64,000 nucleotides of DNA. It comes from Lojkania enalia. Lineage: Eukaryota > Ascomycota > Dothideomycetes > Pleosporales. Every line of letters starts with the position of its first letter. Position 1 is the first letter of the stretch. The stretch spans positions 62,001-126,000 of the forward strand of contig ML986662.1 in NCBI GenBank assembly GCA_010094045.1, given 5' to 3'. The notes beneath the pieces are model-generated. The model had not been told where the DNA came from, made no database searches, and saw nothing but the letters and a program-made list of their open reading frames with translations. Positions 33,156 to 45,027 of the stretch are shown here, piece by piece. The translations under genes and the position numbers were made by a program.

Positions 33156-35488
33156 GATGAAGATGCGGATATGGCTCGACGGGGAACGGAGAGTGCGGTG
33201 GAATTGACGAAGATGCTACACTTTGCGACGGCCCCGCGGGTCTCACAATAGAGAAGCTGCAAATTCTTCACACGTCAGTTAAATAAGGCTTTGCAGGTGA
33301 GGCAGACGGCAGGGCAGTGGCAGGACGAGTATCAGAATTTTCAGTGCGTAATATTGTGAGTCCTCAGGAGTCATAGGACAGCTCCAATAAAGGTGTTCAT
33401 CATCTCGCATGGTGCAAGAAGCATGGCTTGGATAACGGTTGGCGATACAGACTTACTCGGTAGTGGGGGAATGAGCTATTATCTTGGACTGTCTCAGAAT
33501 GGAACTGTGAGAGACTTGGTCACCCGACCGGCGATGATACCGGGTATATTGGCGATTGTGGGAAGACAAAGGAGAGGCGGTATGGAAAGTAGCGTTCGTG
33601 GAGTTGGAGCTGGAATGCCGCCGGGTGCAATGGTGAGTTGTAGTTTGCGATTACTAATTCCCGCTGGGAAAGATTACGCTGTATGGGGATTAGCGGCAGA
33701 TCTGGGGAGGCTCAACCTCGACTCCGAGGCTCCCAGGTTGTTATCGAGATGAGGTGGATGGATGGGCCGATCGCCGTGCTCCTGGAACAACATGACGACG
33801 CTGCAGCTGCATCTGTTTCGCTGGCGGCCGCATTATTTCCTGTTCCTGGCGAGCTTGGGCGCATAGCATGGGCATAGCATGGGCATAGCATGGCAATTAT
33901 TATCGATGTACTTGAGTTCTTACGTACACGCCAGAGATGAGATGAAAGGCTCGATGGATGGGTGTTGTGCCGCGTGCGCTGTCTCGGCTCGCCCTGCCAG
34001 CAATCCCCAGCCCAAAGCTTGTCGAGCCCGATGAGAAGCTCGACTCGGCGACAGTACTGCGATACTGGTACTTGGACCCGCGGAGACCTGGTGCCACCCA
34101 TATCGCATATATCGTGATGCCCTTCTAGACTCACATTATTCCGGTATGATTAATATTTAGTAGTAGCGTCCACGCTGACCGTCCAACTCACCGCCCACGC
34201 CCCCGTAACTCGTCTCGACCACCACTGCTACTGGCGGACGCGGGGCGGGCGCAGACAGGCAAGGGCCTTTTGCGTTAGCTTGTTTCATCCGCTGGTGGTG
34301 AGCACGGCTAGCGGCCAAAGCCTCTTTTTGGGCCGGCGACTGAGTCTGTATTATTACGCTGAACAGGTCCTTATCCTCGGTATATACACAGCAGTAGATG
34401 TATCCATCGCGCAGCAGAGGACACAGGTATTGGCTTCAGTTGTGAGCGTCGCCAGAGGCTGCTTGCGCGGAACAGGTCGTGGAAATCTGAAACGTCCAAT
34501 CGGGGTCTAGCACAGTGCGGCCCTCAGAGATAAAAATAGCCATCGCAGGCCCAGCAGGTCCAGTGAGCCCAGCCAGCACTACAAGCACGCGCCTCCAACA
34601 AACCGAACCGCACCGCACCGCACCGCAACCACCACCGCCATCCACGCCGGCACCCGCTTGAGGTATCGACGGCGCCCAGCGCAGACCACCGCCACCACCC
34701 CCCCAACACCTCACCGCAATTATTAGCTACGCGTATTGTCGACGACGACGACGACGACGACGACGACAACGACGACAACCCTCCTTTCGCCTCTCTCGCT
34801 CTGCGACTGCTGCTGCACTGCGACTGCGACTGCACCTGCGCCTGCGCCTGCGCTCCATTGGCGCTGCGTCGGCCGCTCCTTCTTCCTCGGGACGTTCACT
34901 ACTACTACTGGGTAAGTGTTTAGCGCCAGGGCTGCTCCCTACATACTCCTCGCCCCCCGGCGAGCGCTTCTCCAACCGCCTCACTGGCCCAACAACCACC
35001 TCCCTTGGGATATCTCCATCCTGTACGCTGCCTCCTGCCAATAATCGCCGCACCCATTGCCCTCGCTCGACGCCGACCGCGCAGCTTCTGGGAACCCCTC
35101 AAGCGCCGCCTTGGGCCCATTGGCCCCCCCCTAGACCGAAGGAAACATCCCCTCCGAAAATCCTCGCATCAGAGCCCAGCCCGCCATATCGCACCGCTCC
35201 CGAGCCGCCCGCCAGGTACCGTTCAGCTGTGATTCGGGAGACAAGTGGTCACGACGCCATCGCCCTTTGCGCCGGTCTCCCTCGAGTGCGTTCCTGCGTC
35301 CCTCGATGAACTGGTTGTCCGCGCGACGGCTGCACTGCATCTCACCTCACCTCACCTACTACATTCATCTCGCGCGCGGCCTGCTGCAGCCCTGTTGGCG
35401 CTCGTCACCTCGCTGCTCCCTTAAACGCCGTCAACCACCCGTCCATTGCTGACCAAGTAGTCGCTTGTCTTTAGAAATATCCTCTCGC
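33156..35488. promoter_or_regulatory. Divergent promoter and long leader, with simple repeats
   Basis: The 2.3 kb between SSU72 (minus) and the SH3 gene (plus). It has a perfect 11-bp unit GCATAGCATGG three times at 33861-33893, an ACCGC/CACCG run near 34605-34628, a (GAC)n microsatellite at 34741-34777, and CTGCGA/CTGCGC repeats near 34800-34855. A GTAAGT donor at 34912 and TGTCTTTAG acceptor at 35474 with CTGAC upstream suggest a 5' UTR intron of about 563 bp in the SH3 gene. A 119-codon plus-strand frame at 33393 has no recognisable content. Confidence 0.4.
34741..34777. repeat. (GAC)n microsatellite
   Basis: Nine perfect GAC units followed by AAC-interrupted ones, in the presumed leader of the SH3 gene and not in a coding frame. 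Confidence 0.9.
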
Positions 35489-37051
35489 ATGACCGACCCC
35501 GGCCCCCCCATCGATCAACCCCAAGACCCTCGACGGTTGGAGGATATAGCCGAGGGAGAGGCTCTCCAAGGGCGCCAGAGACACTCAAATATGGCTGCCG
35601 ATGTGCTGTCGCCCCGAAGCGATCCTGGCAACCTCTCGTCGCCGAATGCGAACCGCACCTCGCTCCCTCCGCTGGTCACGTCCCCACCGTCCAAGGCGAA
35701 ATTGGAGCGAGCCAGCTCATATGCGAACAAACGTTTGTCCACCTTCTCCATGAAGTCAGACGTGCAATCGGTACGCTCACGACCTCAGTCGACTGCCTTC
35801 CCCATTTTCCACTCGAGCCTCCCATACACTCTGGTGCGCGACTTTGCTTACGGCCCCCTTCATCCCCTCTTCTACGGGCCTCTCCCCGAACAACCCTCTG
35901 CCATCTCCACACCCGCAAGCGAGGTCGGCAGGCGACTGTCAGATCCTCCGCCGGTAGCCTGGCACAATGATCGGGGAGGATGGTCGGCCGGCGCCTGGGA
36001 TCCGGGGGAGCAACTTCCCCAGACTGCTTACGGAGACGGTCCGCCGTGGAGCGAGGATGAGGACATCCACAGCCCGGTAGTCACGAGTCATGCACGGCAC
36101 AAGAAGCACAAGTCGAACGTTGTCGACTTTGACCACACACGCGGGCGGCGAGGCTACCCAGAGGAGCACAGGCGGGGCTCATACTCGGGCACAAATGGCG
36201 ATGGCAGTCAGATATATTACGTCAGCGAGGTGAACGAGGCAGCCAATGGCCCTGGCGGCGAGTATATCACCTACCCGCCTTCGCAGATCCGCACGAGCTC
36301 AGCGCTCGATGTACCCGAAGACGAATCACGGCGGGATTCGCACTTTGCGACTACCCTCCCACAGCGTGCATACGAGATTGTTGAAGGCCCGCCATACGAC
36401 TCGGACGAAGAAATGTCGGAGCCCGAGGACTTCCCATACGACGAGAGCCGCTTCTCCAAGGATTACCAATTCACCATTGCCTCGCCCGAGGAGGAGATGC
36501 ATGGCAAGGCGGTGGCTCTGTTCGACTTCGCCCGGGAAAACGACAATGAATTGCCGCTGGTGGAAGGGCAGGTAATACTCGTGTCGTACCGACACGGCCA
36601 GGGATGGCTCGTCGCACAGGACCCGAAGACCGGAGAGAGCGGGCTGGTGCCGGAAGAATACGTCCGCCTGCTGCGCGACATCGAAGGCGGATGGAATGGC
36701 CTCATGAATGGCACTATTAGCCAGGAAGCTGCAACTGGAAATCCCCACGAAGGTCTTCTATCACCTGTCTCCGCTGGACCCGAGGCCAAGACTCCGACCC
36801 AGGCCGATCATCGCACCTATACGCCTGTCATCTCCACCTTCTCCACCAGCACCAAGGACCTCGAACCGTATCCCAAGGATATGCTCGGCACGCCGACGAA
36901 TACTGAGAGCACGGGATTTCCGAAGCCAAGGGATACGAGCAAAGAGAGGAAGGATGATGTGGGAGGGAAGGCTGAGGTGTGGCCGATGGAGGGCGTCGAG
37001 GCGAGCCCCGAACCGTCCCAGCTACTGCAGAGCCAAGACACGCGGTCATGA
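35489..37051 (+). CDS. NBP2: SH3-domain protein of the Nbp2/Skb5 type
   Basis: A single coding exon of 520 residues. The SH3 domain lies at about residues 338-398: ALFDFARENDNELPLVEGQV, then SYRHGQGWLVAQDPKTGESG and GLVPEEYVRLL. The ENDNEL acidic RT loop and the RHGQGWLVA/GLVPEEYV strands match the single SH3 of yeast Nbp2 and fission yeast Skb5. Known family members are adaptors that bring the Ptc1 phosphatase to MAP-kinase pathways (HOG and cell wall integrity) or bind PAK kinases. The rest is low-complexity, rich in Ser, Pro and Asp, with acidic patches (YDSDEEMSEPEDF). There is no membrane segment, so it should be cytosolic. The frame begins at a TTG at 35465, but the first ATG is 35489. 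The gene symbol is by family resemblance. Confidence 0.85.
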   Translation: MTDPGPPIDQPQDPRRLEDIAEGEALQGRQRHSNMAADVLSPRSDPGNLSSPNANRTSLPPLVTSPPSKAKLERASSYANKRLSTFSMKSDVQSVRSRPQSTAFPIFHSSLPYTLVRDFAYGPLHPLFYGPLPEQPSAISTPASEVGRRLSDPPPVAWHNDRGGWSAGAWDPGEQLPQTAYGDGPPWSEDEDIHSPVVTSHARHKKHKSNVVDFDHTRGRRGYPEEHRRGSYSGTNGDGSQIYYVSEVNEAANGPGGEYITYPPSQIRTSSALDVPEDESRRDSHFATTLPQRAYEIVEGPPYDSDEEMSEPEDFPYDESRFSKDYQFTIASPEEEMHGKAVALFDFARENDNELPLVEGQVILVSYRHGQGWLVAQDPKTGESGLVPEEYVRLLRDIEGGWNGLMNGTISQEAATGNPHEGLLSPVSAGPEAKTPTQADHRTYTPVISTFSTSTKDLEPYPKDMLGTPTNTESTGFPKPRDTSKERKDDVGGKAEVWPMEGVEASPEPSQLLQSQDTRS

Positions 37052-39913
37052 TGGGCCTCGAAAACTCCCAATTCTCCACATACCTATTCCATGATTGGAT
37101 ACCCTTCTTCGACTCGCCCGTTCAGTCGCCATCATCTCCTCGGCGACGTAGAGTCACACTTCAGTACCGCAGCCTAATGAGGCTGGATTGGGCCGGATAC
37201 CAATTTTTATTTTCTCTTTTCGTGACATTCGCTTCTTTGCATGTTTTACTGATAATCTTTTTTTGCATTGCGAGGTGTAATGCTTGCAGCTCACTCATGA
37301 TTAGTTATGATGACGCCGAGGATGAGACAAGATTTGGGCTGGGCAGAGGCGAATGACATGTGTGGATTTCGGGTCGCAGGCGGGAGGCGGACGAAGAAGG
37401 CGTATTCTGAGGGCATGAGTTGGTTGCTATGTATCGGGCTCGAGGCCCCCAAGTGTATGACTCGTGATTCGGCATGAAGAAGGAAGAAGATCAAACATGC
37501 AAGGCGAATGATACGCCTGATGAAAAAATAGGCTCGGTTAATGTGCGGAACCTTGTAGTTGTACGTCTTTTTCATGTGAGAGCTGGATGGCTGCATGGGT
37601 GGCATGATATGCATGGCATGATAGGGTCTGAGGCAACGGCCTAGCAAGCACTCGGGCCTGGGCTTAGGAGGCTTTCTGGTAGCAATGATAATGGGTTGAT
37701 GTGTAGTTTGCAATCTTTTGCTCGGTCCGGTCCCCAGTGAAGCGAGAAACTCAATGTTAAGACGATATGTCAGAGTAGGACGTCGTTTCACAACAATGAT
37801 TAAATAGCATCTCTACTTGCTATAGGCATGCACAGGATATAAGCGGGAGTCTGAAAGGGGGATTCACTGGAAAAGGAAAGGGGAAGGTTGGGTATATAAT
37901 CGCTTCTCAAGCCGTGTTCCCATTTTCTTTTTTCTTCCTACATTGTGTAGCCTTCGTGAGATGCTTAAACGGACAACGGTAACGACACATGCTGACCAAA
38001 AGATGCGCTGCCGCCCGATTCGATGAAGTTAGGGAGTATCCGAGTGTTATGAGTGGGTATGGGAGAATGAGGATGATGAGGGAGTTTATGTGGAAGTTAA
38101 AATTACACTCGAAATAAAAAGTACTAGAACGCCTACATAATTTGGGGGGAGGGGTTAAAGGGTAGTGATGGAAATTTCCATTGGGGGACCTAGGGGATAG
38201 TACGAGTATCGGGACTAAAATTTCAATGTCAAAGAGTGTATGGGGGGGCTGTAAAGAGTGTATTTATCTTGGGAAAGTATTGTATATGTATAAAACTGCT
38301 CGCCTCACTCTTCTGCCTTCCTCTTTCTTTCTACATGTATTTGGGTTTCGGGTAACTAAAAACGGCAGTTCAACCTGTCCATGTTGCGCGGGAAATGGTC
38401 GTATTTACCATAGATTGGCTTAAAATGCGCGGACGTGTGGAAACAATGGCATACTAAAAATGCAGGCCATAGATATTGATTGATAGTTAGAAGTGCAAGG
38501 AATGAATCGCCATGGAGGACCTAGAAATGCGCGATCATGTTGAAGGGGGTAGATCTAGAACTATGACGCAATAGGTATGGACATATATCGACTTCAATCC
38601 TCTTTTTTCTCTCCCTCCTACTCCACACTACAGCGATTTGGCCTTCTGGATAGCTAGAACGAACTTCATTAAGAGTGTACGGAGAGTAGAAATTGACATC
38701 TAGCATGCTATGTGGCGTTTTAAAAAAAGCTATGTAAGATAGTGGGCGGCGAAAAATGATGGACTGCGATGAAATCGCCAACGTGCTGCAGGACGGGAGA
38801 CTAAAAGATTGCGATGGGAAGTGCATGCGAGTAGACTGGATCGATATCGATCAGTGGATGGACGAGTATTCAAAAGCCCCTTCGTCATGTAGGTCGGGGT
38901 TCTTTCTATTTCTATCCGGACTTGGGTTTTCTAAGCAACTGAAAATGAGTGGCCCGATATAGCATGGAGAGTTGAAAAGCGCCAACTTTCGCATGTGGTG
39001 CGTTAAAACTTGCGACAAGTAGATTTCATGGGCAGCTATATGAGTAGAAGAAGAAAAATATGGAGGGACTACAAATCGCAGTCTGTCCCAAATAGGAGAA
39101 GCGGTGTAGATGGTATTACATCTCAACATGGCAAGTTTCTGGGCAATGTCTGAAATAGACAATCGTGCAACTGTAGAGGGCTTAAATTTCTGCTATATAA
39201 GTCGCATTATATTTGCTCTACAAAAGAGACTAAGTGAAAATACAAGTGGAATGAAAGTTTGTCTACATATGAAGTAAAAAGCGCTGATCTCAGCAATCTT
39301 CTGCATTTTTCTAAACCGTTAGCACACACGAACCAATGGGGACTAAAATATTTCTTAGCTATGTGATATGGAGACGGGAAAGTGGGCATCAGAATAGGAT
39401 AAACAAAATTCGCTCCTCTCGTATAGAACATAGGAAAGGACTTGAGCGTTTCGCTGTTGTATGTTTCAGCACGAAATAAATAGGGTGCTTCGGGCTTAGG
39501 GACAAGGCCTAAAATACCATCGACTTCCAAATTATGGTCGTCCGCAAGCGATTACAGGAGAGCGCAATGGCTGAATAAAATGTTAAAAGTTGTTGTTAAA
39601 TACATTAGGGTTGCTGGTTCTATTCTAAGTTCAGATGCTTTGGAGACTGGCACATTTGAGATCTTAGCGAATGGTGTAAAGAATACTCTAGGTAGGAGAT
39701 GTGCGGAATTTGAGATACTGATCGAAAGAAGTATGCAAGGTGAGAAGTAGCAGAAGTTGAGTAGCTAGTGAAAATCACATGACCGCCTCAGGCATGGAAA
39801 ACTTCGCGTGAGGAAGAGAGGAGGCATAGATCTAGCCTAACTTTCTCTTTCATATAAACGTCGATTTTGTCTTTCCGGGAATAGAGACATATATAAAAGG
39901 GGCTGAATGTGAA
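37052..39913. other. Gene-free stretch
   Basis: About 2.9 kb with no supported gene. The first few hundred bases should be the 3' UTR of the SH3 gene. CTAAAA recurs on the plus strand (for example 38215, about 38454, 38802 and 39346), as in the 26.8-31.5 kb desert. Confidence 0.4.
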
Positions 39914-42473
39914 TTATGAGGTTTCTCCAAAAATTAGAGCTCGTTGCGAAATGACAGCCTTCTCAATTTCTGCCAGCTGTATCATTTGTACACGTACTTC
40001 CTTCGTCTTGAGATATGATTCTCCAAGGGTCTTTAATCCCCCCTCTAAAATTTTTGGAATAGTTGCTCTGTCCCCACAAATTGTTCCCTCTGCTAGAGAA
40101 CAGTTGCGAGGTTGGCGCAGCGCGACGGAGTTGGGATGTTACAGACCAATCTTGGCCTCGAGCCTAGTGATCGTCTGTTTAAATAGCGTACCCGCCTCTG
40201 CGTACTATCTCAAATCCCTTAAAGTCAACACAAAGTTGTTGACTGCTCCTAAGGTATCAGGGGTGTCTTCACCCAATAGCGCTGAGCGGACCGCCACTAC
40301 TTCCGGTAATATGGTCTCAACCTCAGCCATTTCCTGCATATCGTTCGCTTTGAACACACTGCCCCAAAGGGACATGGCGAGATTGTTCTTGCTGGTTATT
40401 ATATCTGAATGCTCTGGACCAAGAATCTCAGTCCTCAGTCCCAAGTTAGGCCGCAGTAATTTTTCAGCGTCATCAAACTGATTCATCTGCTAGTGCAAAG
40501 ATCCGAGATTGCTATGCGTGATGAAAGTGTCTGAATGTGCAAGCCCAAGTATTCCCTCGCGAGCTTCGATGACCTCTTGGTATAAGATCTCCGCACTCTC
40601 GAGCTTGCCATTCATCCATAATGTATTCCCCATGTTATTCACAGCAGTCAGCGTCTGAGGATGGCACTCGCCAAGTGTTTTTCCCAAGATTTCGGTGGCT
40701 TGTATGTTCAGCTCTTCAGCCTTCTCGTTTTGACCTTCATGCCAGAGAACAGCAGAGTTAGCCAAGAGACTTACTGTAGTAAGAGCGTGAAATTCACCCA
40801 AAGCTTCCTTGGGTATATTGAGAGTTCTTCCGTGCACGAATCTAGCCTCGCCCCACCGCCCAAAAATTCCTAAGAACACCGAGATCATGTACAACAGATG
40901 CTGTGGCTGGATCCTTTTTCCATTTTGCAACTCGCGAGCTGTAAGCGCTCGTTTACACATTTCTTCAGCCTGGTCCAATTTTCCACCGTGGCGCAAGGTT
41001 AATGCGAGACTCTGAACGTAGTTCAAAGTACTTTGATCTTCAGGGCCAAGTATGCTCTCTCGAAGCTGCAAGGATTCTGTCGTTCGACTTTTAGAACGAT
41101 TATAGAAGGCTCTCTGATCCAGAAAGATGCCGGTTTTGATGAGAATCGACGCCCTGTCAAGCATACCTTGCCGCGTTCCATCTTGAGGATGTGTAAGCGC
41201 GATATCGGCATGGGGGAGATATGATGGGCAGATTGACCATAGTTCGTACTAGGAGGTTAGAAAATGTCTTTCTAGCAAGCTTACAGCAGTTTGTTGCCAC
41301 TCGCCTAGTAAATTCCGAGTTCTGAGCCATGCTTGCGCGGAAATGTGGACGAGCCGATGCATGCCGTTGTTTGCTCTATCTATACGAGGTACCAAAAGTG
41401 AGGAGGCCTGTAGTGTACTAGGACATTTCGTGTAATCGAAAGGACTGTAGTTGAAACCTTAGTTGAGAAGGGTCTTTGGGATCATCTAGATATCGATAAC
41501 ACTAATGAGCGACAAGATCTTCGATGCTTTTGAGTTCCCTCTTTCAATTTGATTGAACGAGAGTCTCGCACATTCAATGACGGAATTGGGCACTTACTCG
41601 TCTCTTCTAAGGTCCGCGTACGGTTCTTCAAGTAGCCGTGGCATTTCCGATTCATTCCTCAGAAGTCCAAGTAACGCTGGGGACTGATACAGTTGTATGA
41701 AATGATGGCGGTCGCTTGAGTAATGGATTGGGGAAGGCATTCTAACTCCTTTAAGAGTTCGATCCATTCCTGCAAGTCCTCCCCGTCGGAGTCTTGACCT
41801 ATCCTTTTCCATGCGAATCGAACTGACTCATCCGTAGTCATTGGGGGAACCTCCAATCTATCTGGCTCGCAAAGGATCGAAGCAACGACTTTGCTCTACC
41901 TAGGGGCAAGGGCAGCGCCTTAGAGACTTTGTGGTATGTATTTCGAAAGTTCTTCGCCTGTCTCGCTGGTTGGGTCGAAGTATATTGTTTTGTCGTCGGC
42001 ATTGTCCAATACTAGAAGCCACAGAGTCATGGTAGAGTGCTCAAGCCACTTGCATACTAGTCGCAAGATTTTCATATCTGGATCTTCCCTTCCCAGACTT
42101 TGGAGTATGTTAGCAACCTTGTAATATCCCTCCTCCAAGCTGGCCCGGTTGGCAGCGCTGATCTAGAACACTGTAATGGTGGAAAATTTCTTTAGTTGGT
42201 AGGATATTTTAATAGCAATCGCAGTCTTTCTATAATCTAGTTAGACGCTAATTTCATAGATTAGCTTCTACAACCTTACCCTGTACCGCCGCGACCAAAC
42301 AGAGCAAAACGTTTGTGGCCTTCTCTACCTTCGAGGAAGGCGACTAGTTGGGGTTAAATTATTAGATCCTGCCGCCAAATAAATCTCCGATCATAGGAAA
42401 ATGGTACAGTAAAAGCGGGTTTGTATGCTGAGATCCCTGTACGAGTCATGACACGTTAGAGTTATGGAAGTTT

Positions 42474-42622
42474 TGTCGCGTATCAGGCAACATCAATTGT
42501 TGAGGCAAATATTGATGTATTGAAGAAGGGTAAGTGGCCTGCCTAGCTAGAGGCTGGCAATGGTGAGACTATATAGGCCTGAAAACAGACCAACTATAAT
42601 AGGATAGTAGAAGCATGTGACA
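42474..42622 (+). repeat. Solo LTR, family 1 (copy 2), inside the NLR relic
   Basis: A 149-bp segment from TGTCGC to GTGACA with a perfect 5-bp target-site duplication AGTTT (42469-42473 and 42623-42627). It is nearly identical to 17569-17718. It sits between the end of the hydrolase exon (a GTAAGTG donor on the minus strand at about 42645) and the P-loop exon, so it landed in an intron or beside one. Confidence 0.85.
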
Positions 42623-43227
42623 AGTTTCATGATAGTCACTTACGAGCCATCTCTCGCCCCCTATTCCAATTGTCTGCAACTTTAATATGTGCCTCTTCGA
42701 TTAGGCAAGTTAGCGTGTCGGCGATAGCCTGATAATCATCATCTTCCCTACTAGCAAACTTCACCAAAGTCAAGTAGTTCTTTTGCAACCCAATTGGTTC
42801 ATTGTTCACTGCCCAAGGAATTACGGTGGTATACTTGGGAACGATCTATAATCATCAGCAGGACTCTTAGGTCTCCAATTGAGCATCAAGGGAAGGGTAA
42901 TACAAATGTGCTTATAATGGCTAGCTTTTGTTGGAATTTCTTTTGTTTCATGAAAGCACATGCTAATAAAGTTGTCTGAGACTGGCAGATAATCCGAGCA
43001 TTGCTGCTGCAATCAATCTGAATTCTACTTAAAGGCTTTATAGTAACTAGTATTGGTGTGAACAAAAACTGATCCCAGATTTAACATAAGGCCGGAATGC
43101 TCGTCCATCTATCCCTCGTTGCAGAGGTTCGACGAAGAGAATAGCATACGTAGAGGTCTTGATAGATCGTCGTTCCGAGAGATGGTTCGCTGGGGCATTA
43201 TGACATTGTATCAGAGCCTATTGAATT

Positions 43228-43456
43228 TGTGGTGAGAGGCGAATCTTGTCTCAGGGAGGGAGATGAGGAACTGAACTGGTTTATTGAGGATGGCCAGCAG
43301 GCCATATTTATATACATAGAGAGAAGGATATATTAGCTGATATCCGGCGGGATTGGATATCGTGCGACGGTATCTGATACAACTTGCAACCGGATAACTT
43401 GCTGCCGTATAGTAGTAGGAAATCGTACTCGGTAGACTCGCCAAATCCTTATCATA
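43228..43456 (+). repeat. Solo LTR, family 2 (copy 1), inside the NLR relic
   Basis: A 229-bp segment. It begins TGTGGTGAGAGG; its end ATCATA aligns with ACCACA in the other copy, so the ancestral ends were TGTGGTG...CACCACA. It has a TATA-like TATTTATATA. Flanks are GAATT (43223-43227) and GACTT (43457-43461), a near target-site duplication. It lies between two parts of the alpha/beta-hydrolase region of the NLR relic. Confidence 0.7.
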
Positions 43457-44050
43457 GACTTAATTAGCCTAGATGATAGTACGCAATTCGTGGCTATAGT
43501 ATGATCATTGCTTACGCTCTTTAATACTATGGTCCAGGACTATACGGAACGAAAATGATGGGCCGGCCAACGAGCTTCTAATATGCTCATCAGCTACGTA
43601 TTTCAACCTCGAAAAATGTCAGTTCAGGAGCGTATTTTCCCTCTTACTTTCTGTAACAATTTGGCAACTAAGTCTTCAGCATGATCGGATATACTTTGCT
43701 TGTATATTGGCTTGTCTGAGTGGGTACTCGCGTTATAGCTGTATGAGAAGATACGGGCCTTCTTTGCGTCCTCTGGTAGGATGTCCGCTAACCAAACGGC
43801 GCCATTAATTGCAGAGGTCCGGCTCCCCTTCCAATGGCCATTCAGGCTATGAATTGCGATGATACTTCCTTTTTATCAACATTGAACGTGTTTGCTAGAA
43901 TTTCAATTCACTGACTCTATGGTTGCCTTAGGATCATCATGAATGAGACTTAAACCCATAGTATCAATAAATTCATCGCAGGGAGCGCTGCTCGAGGCAA
44001 TCTCAAACGAGTACTGGTCATCCTTACGCTTCCTGCTGCGAAGATGACCT

Positions 44051-44848
44051 AGAAAGAGCCGGCGGCATTGGAGTGAAGATGTGAGGCTCTTGAAGCGCAA
44101 ATAATGCGTAAGACTATATGATATAAAATACCTGTAACAAGAATAGATTTCTGCGGATGGAATAACTTCGGTCCGATAAGTATTTCCCCGTGTGACTCTG
44201 GCTGGATGCATCGCCCAATCAAGCTTATGCATGCAATATGGAAGGCAAAACAAAGCGATAAGCTACGTGTCACCCTATTACGCGCCAATGAACGTTTCTC
44301 GAGATAAAAATCAAGCATCAGATCTACTAAAATATCTGCCGGGCAAATTTATTGCAAGAGTGACCGATGACAGGCTAGTCGTCCACTAGTGAGGGACGAA
44401 TAAGGAGTGAGGCAAGTATCGCTAGTGCAGATGTTGCATGGGTGTCTCAATATTATTGTTTTCAGTCTGATGCTACACTTGTTAACGTAAAGACGAGGAG
44501 GCTGTGTATTACGCGATGCAAACGATGGAGCTGTCTTAATGTGGTTTCTGCACCAATAAATGGAGCAGCTTCTGCTTAGGAAGCAGAATGCCTCCATCGC
44601 TCGTCAACTAACATATTAAAAATAAGAATGTCTAGTTCTTCTTTGTTTCTTACACGACTTCAGTTGTGTGGAAAATATAAGTGGCGTGTGCTACTACCAT
44701 CTTATCATTGGGTATAAACGCTTTGAATACCATCGCTGAAGATAGGATCTGATTAAGGTATCGTGTAGAGATACGTGGTATTCGATGACCTACACATTTA
44801 TCGGCGCTATTACTGTACCCTTGTATAATCTTCACTTCGCATTGAACC
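44051..44848. other. Intergenic, upstream of the NLR relic
   Basis: No supported gene. The first codons of the NLR relic may lie at the left edge (RKRKDDQYSFEIASSSAP is encoded on the minus strand near 43980-44040), but the start codon cannot be fixed. Confidence 0.35.
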
Positions 44849-45027
44849 TGTACTGAGAGGCGAATCTTGTTTCAGGGAGGGTTATGAAGAACTGAACTGA
44901 TTGATTAAGGATAGCTAGTAGACCGTATTCATGTACATAGAAAAGGGGTATATTAGCTGATATCGAGCGTGATATGGTATGATGATATCCGATACAGCTC
45001 GGCAGACTTGCTAAAATCCCCACCACA
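44849..45027 (+). repeat. Solo LTR, family 2 (copy 2)
   Basis: 179 bp, from TGTACTGAGAGG to CCACCACA. It is homologous to 43228-43456 in the same orientation, with an internal deletion of about 50 bp. Flanks GAACC (44844-44848) and GAATC (45028-45032) look like a target-site duplication with one C-to-T change. Confidence 0.68.

Larger units (their letters stand above)
39914..44050 (-). pseudogene. NLR-type gene (alpha/beta hydrolase, NB-ARC, TPR), inactivated
   Basis: Read on the minus strand the domains come in the usual fungal NLR order. About 43850-43620: IIAIHSLNGHWKGS and LLPEDAKKARIFSYSY, the start of a SERAC-like alpha/beta hydrolase. About 43570-43500: RPIIFV followed by a degraded nucleophile elbow (YSPGP for HSLGG). 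43080-42650: LQQQCSDYLPVSDNF and LTLVKFASREDDDYQ. About 42340-42292: RFALFGRGGTG, the P-loop, split by a GTAAGG intron. 42180-41900: ANRASLEEGYYKVA and LLVLDNADD, the NB-ARC Walker B. 41400-39914: MHRLVHISAQAWLRTR, then TPR/kinesin-light-chain-like repeats (RESILGPEDQSTLNYVQSLA). In-frame stops include 42163-42165 (TAG where Trp is expected), 43013-43015 (TGA for Trp), 40490-40492 and 40139-40141 (TAA for Gln), plus frameshifts. Two solo LTRs lie inside. NLRs sense non-self or effectors and trigger cell death or immunity-like responses in fungi. Confidence 0.82.

Noticed and set aside
33393..33752. A 119-codon plus-strand frame upstream of SSU72
   Set aside because: No recognisable domain, no splice context, and it lies in the presumed promoter of SSU72. 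Taken as chance.
37291..37791. A 166-codon minus-strand frame downstream of the SH3 gene
   Set aside because: Low-complexity, unrecognisable, and lies in the likely 3' UTR and beyond. Not supported.
43206..43222. TTGTATCAGAGCC, close to a TGGTATCAGAGC primer-binding site
   Set aside because: It lies just upstream of a solo LTR in plus orientation, where a primer-binding site does not belong, and no internal retrotransposon sequence follows it. It is probably chance or a trace of another element.
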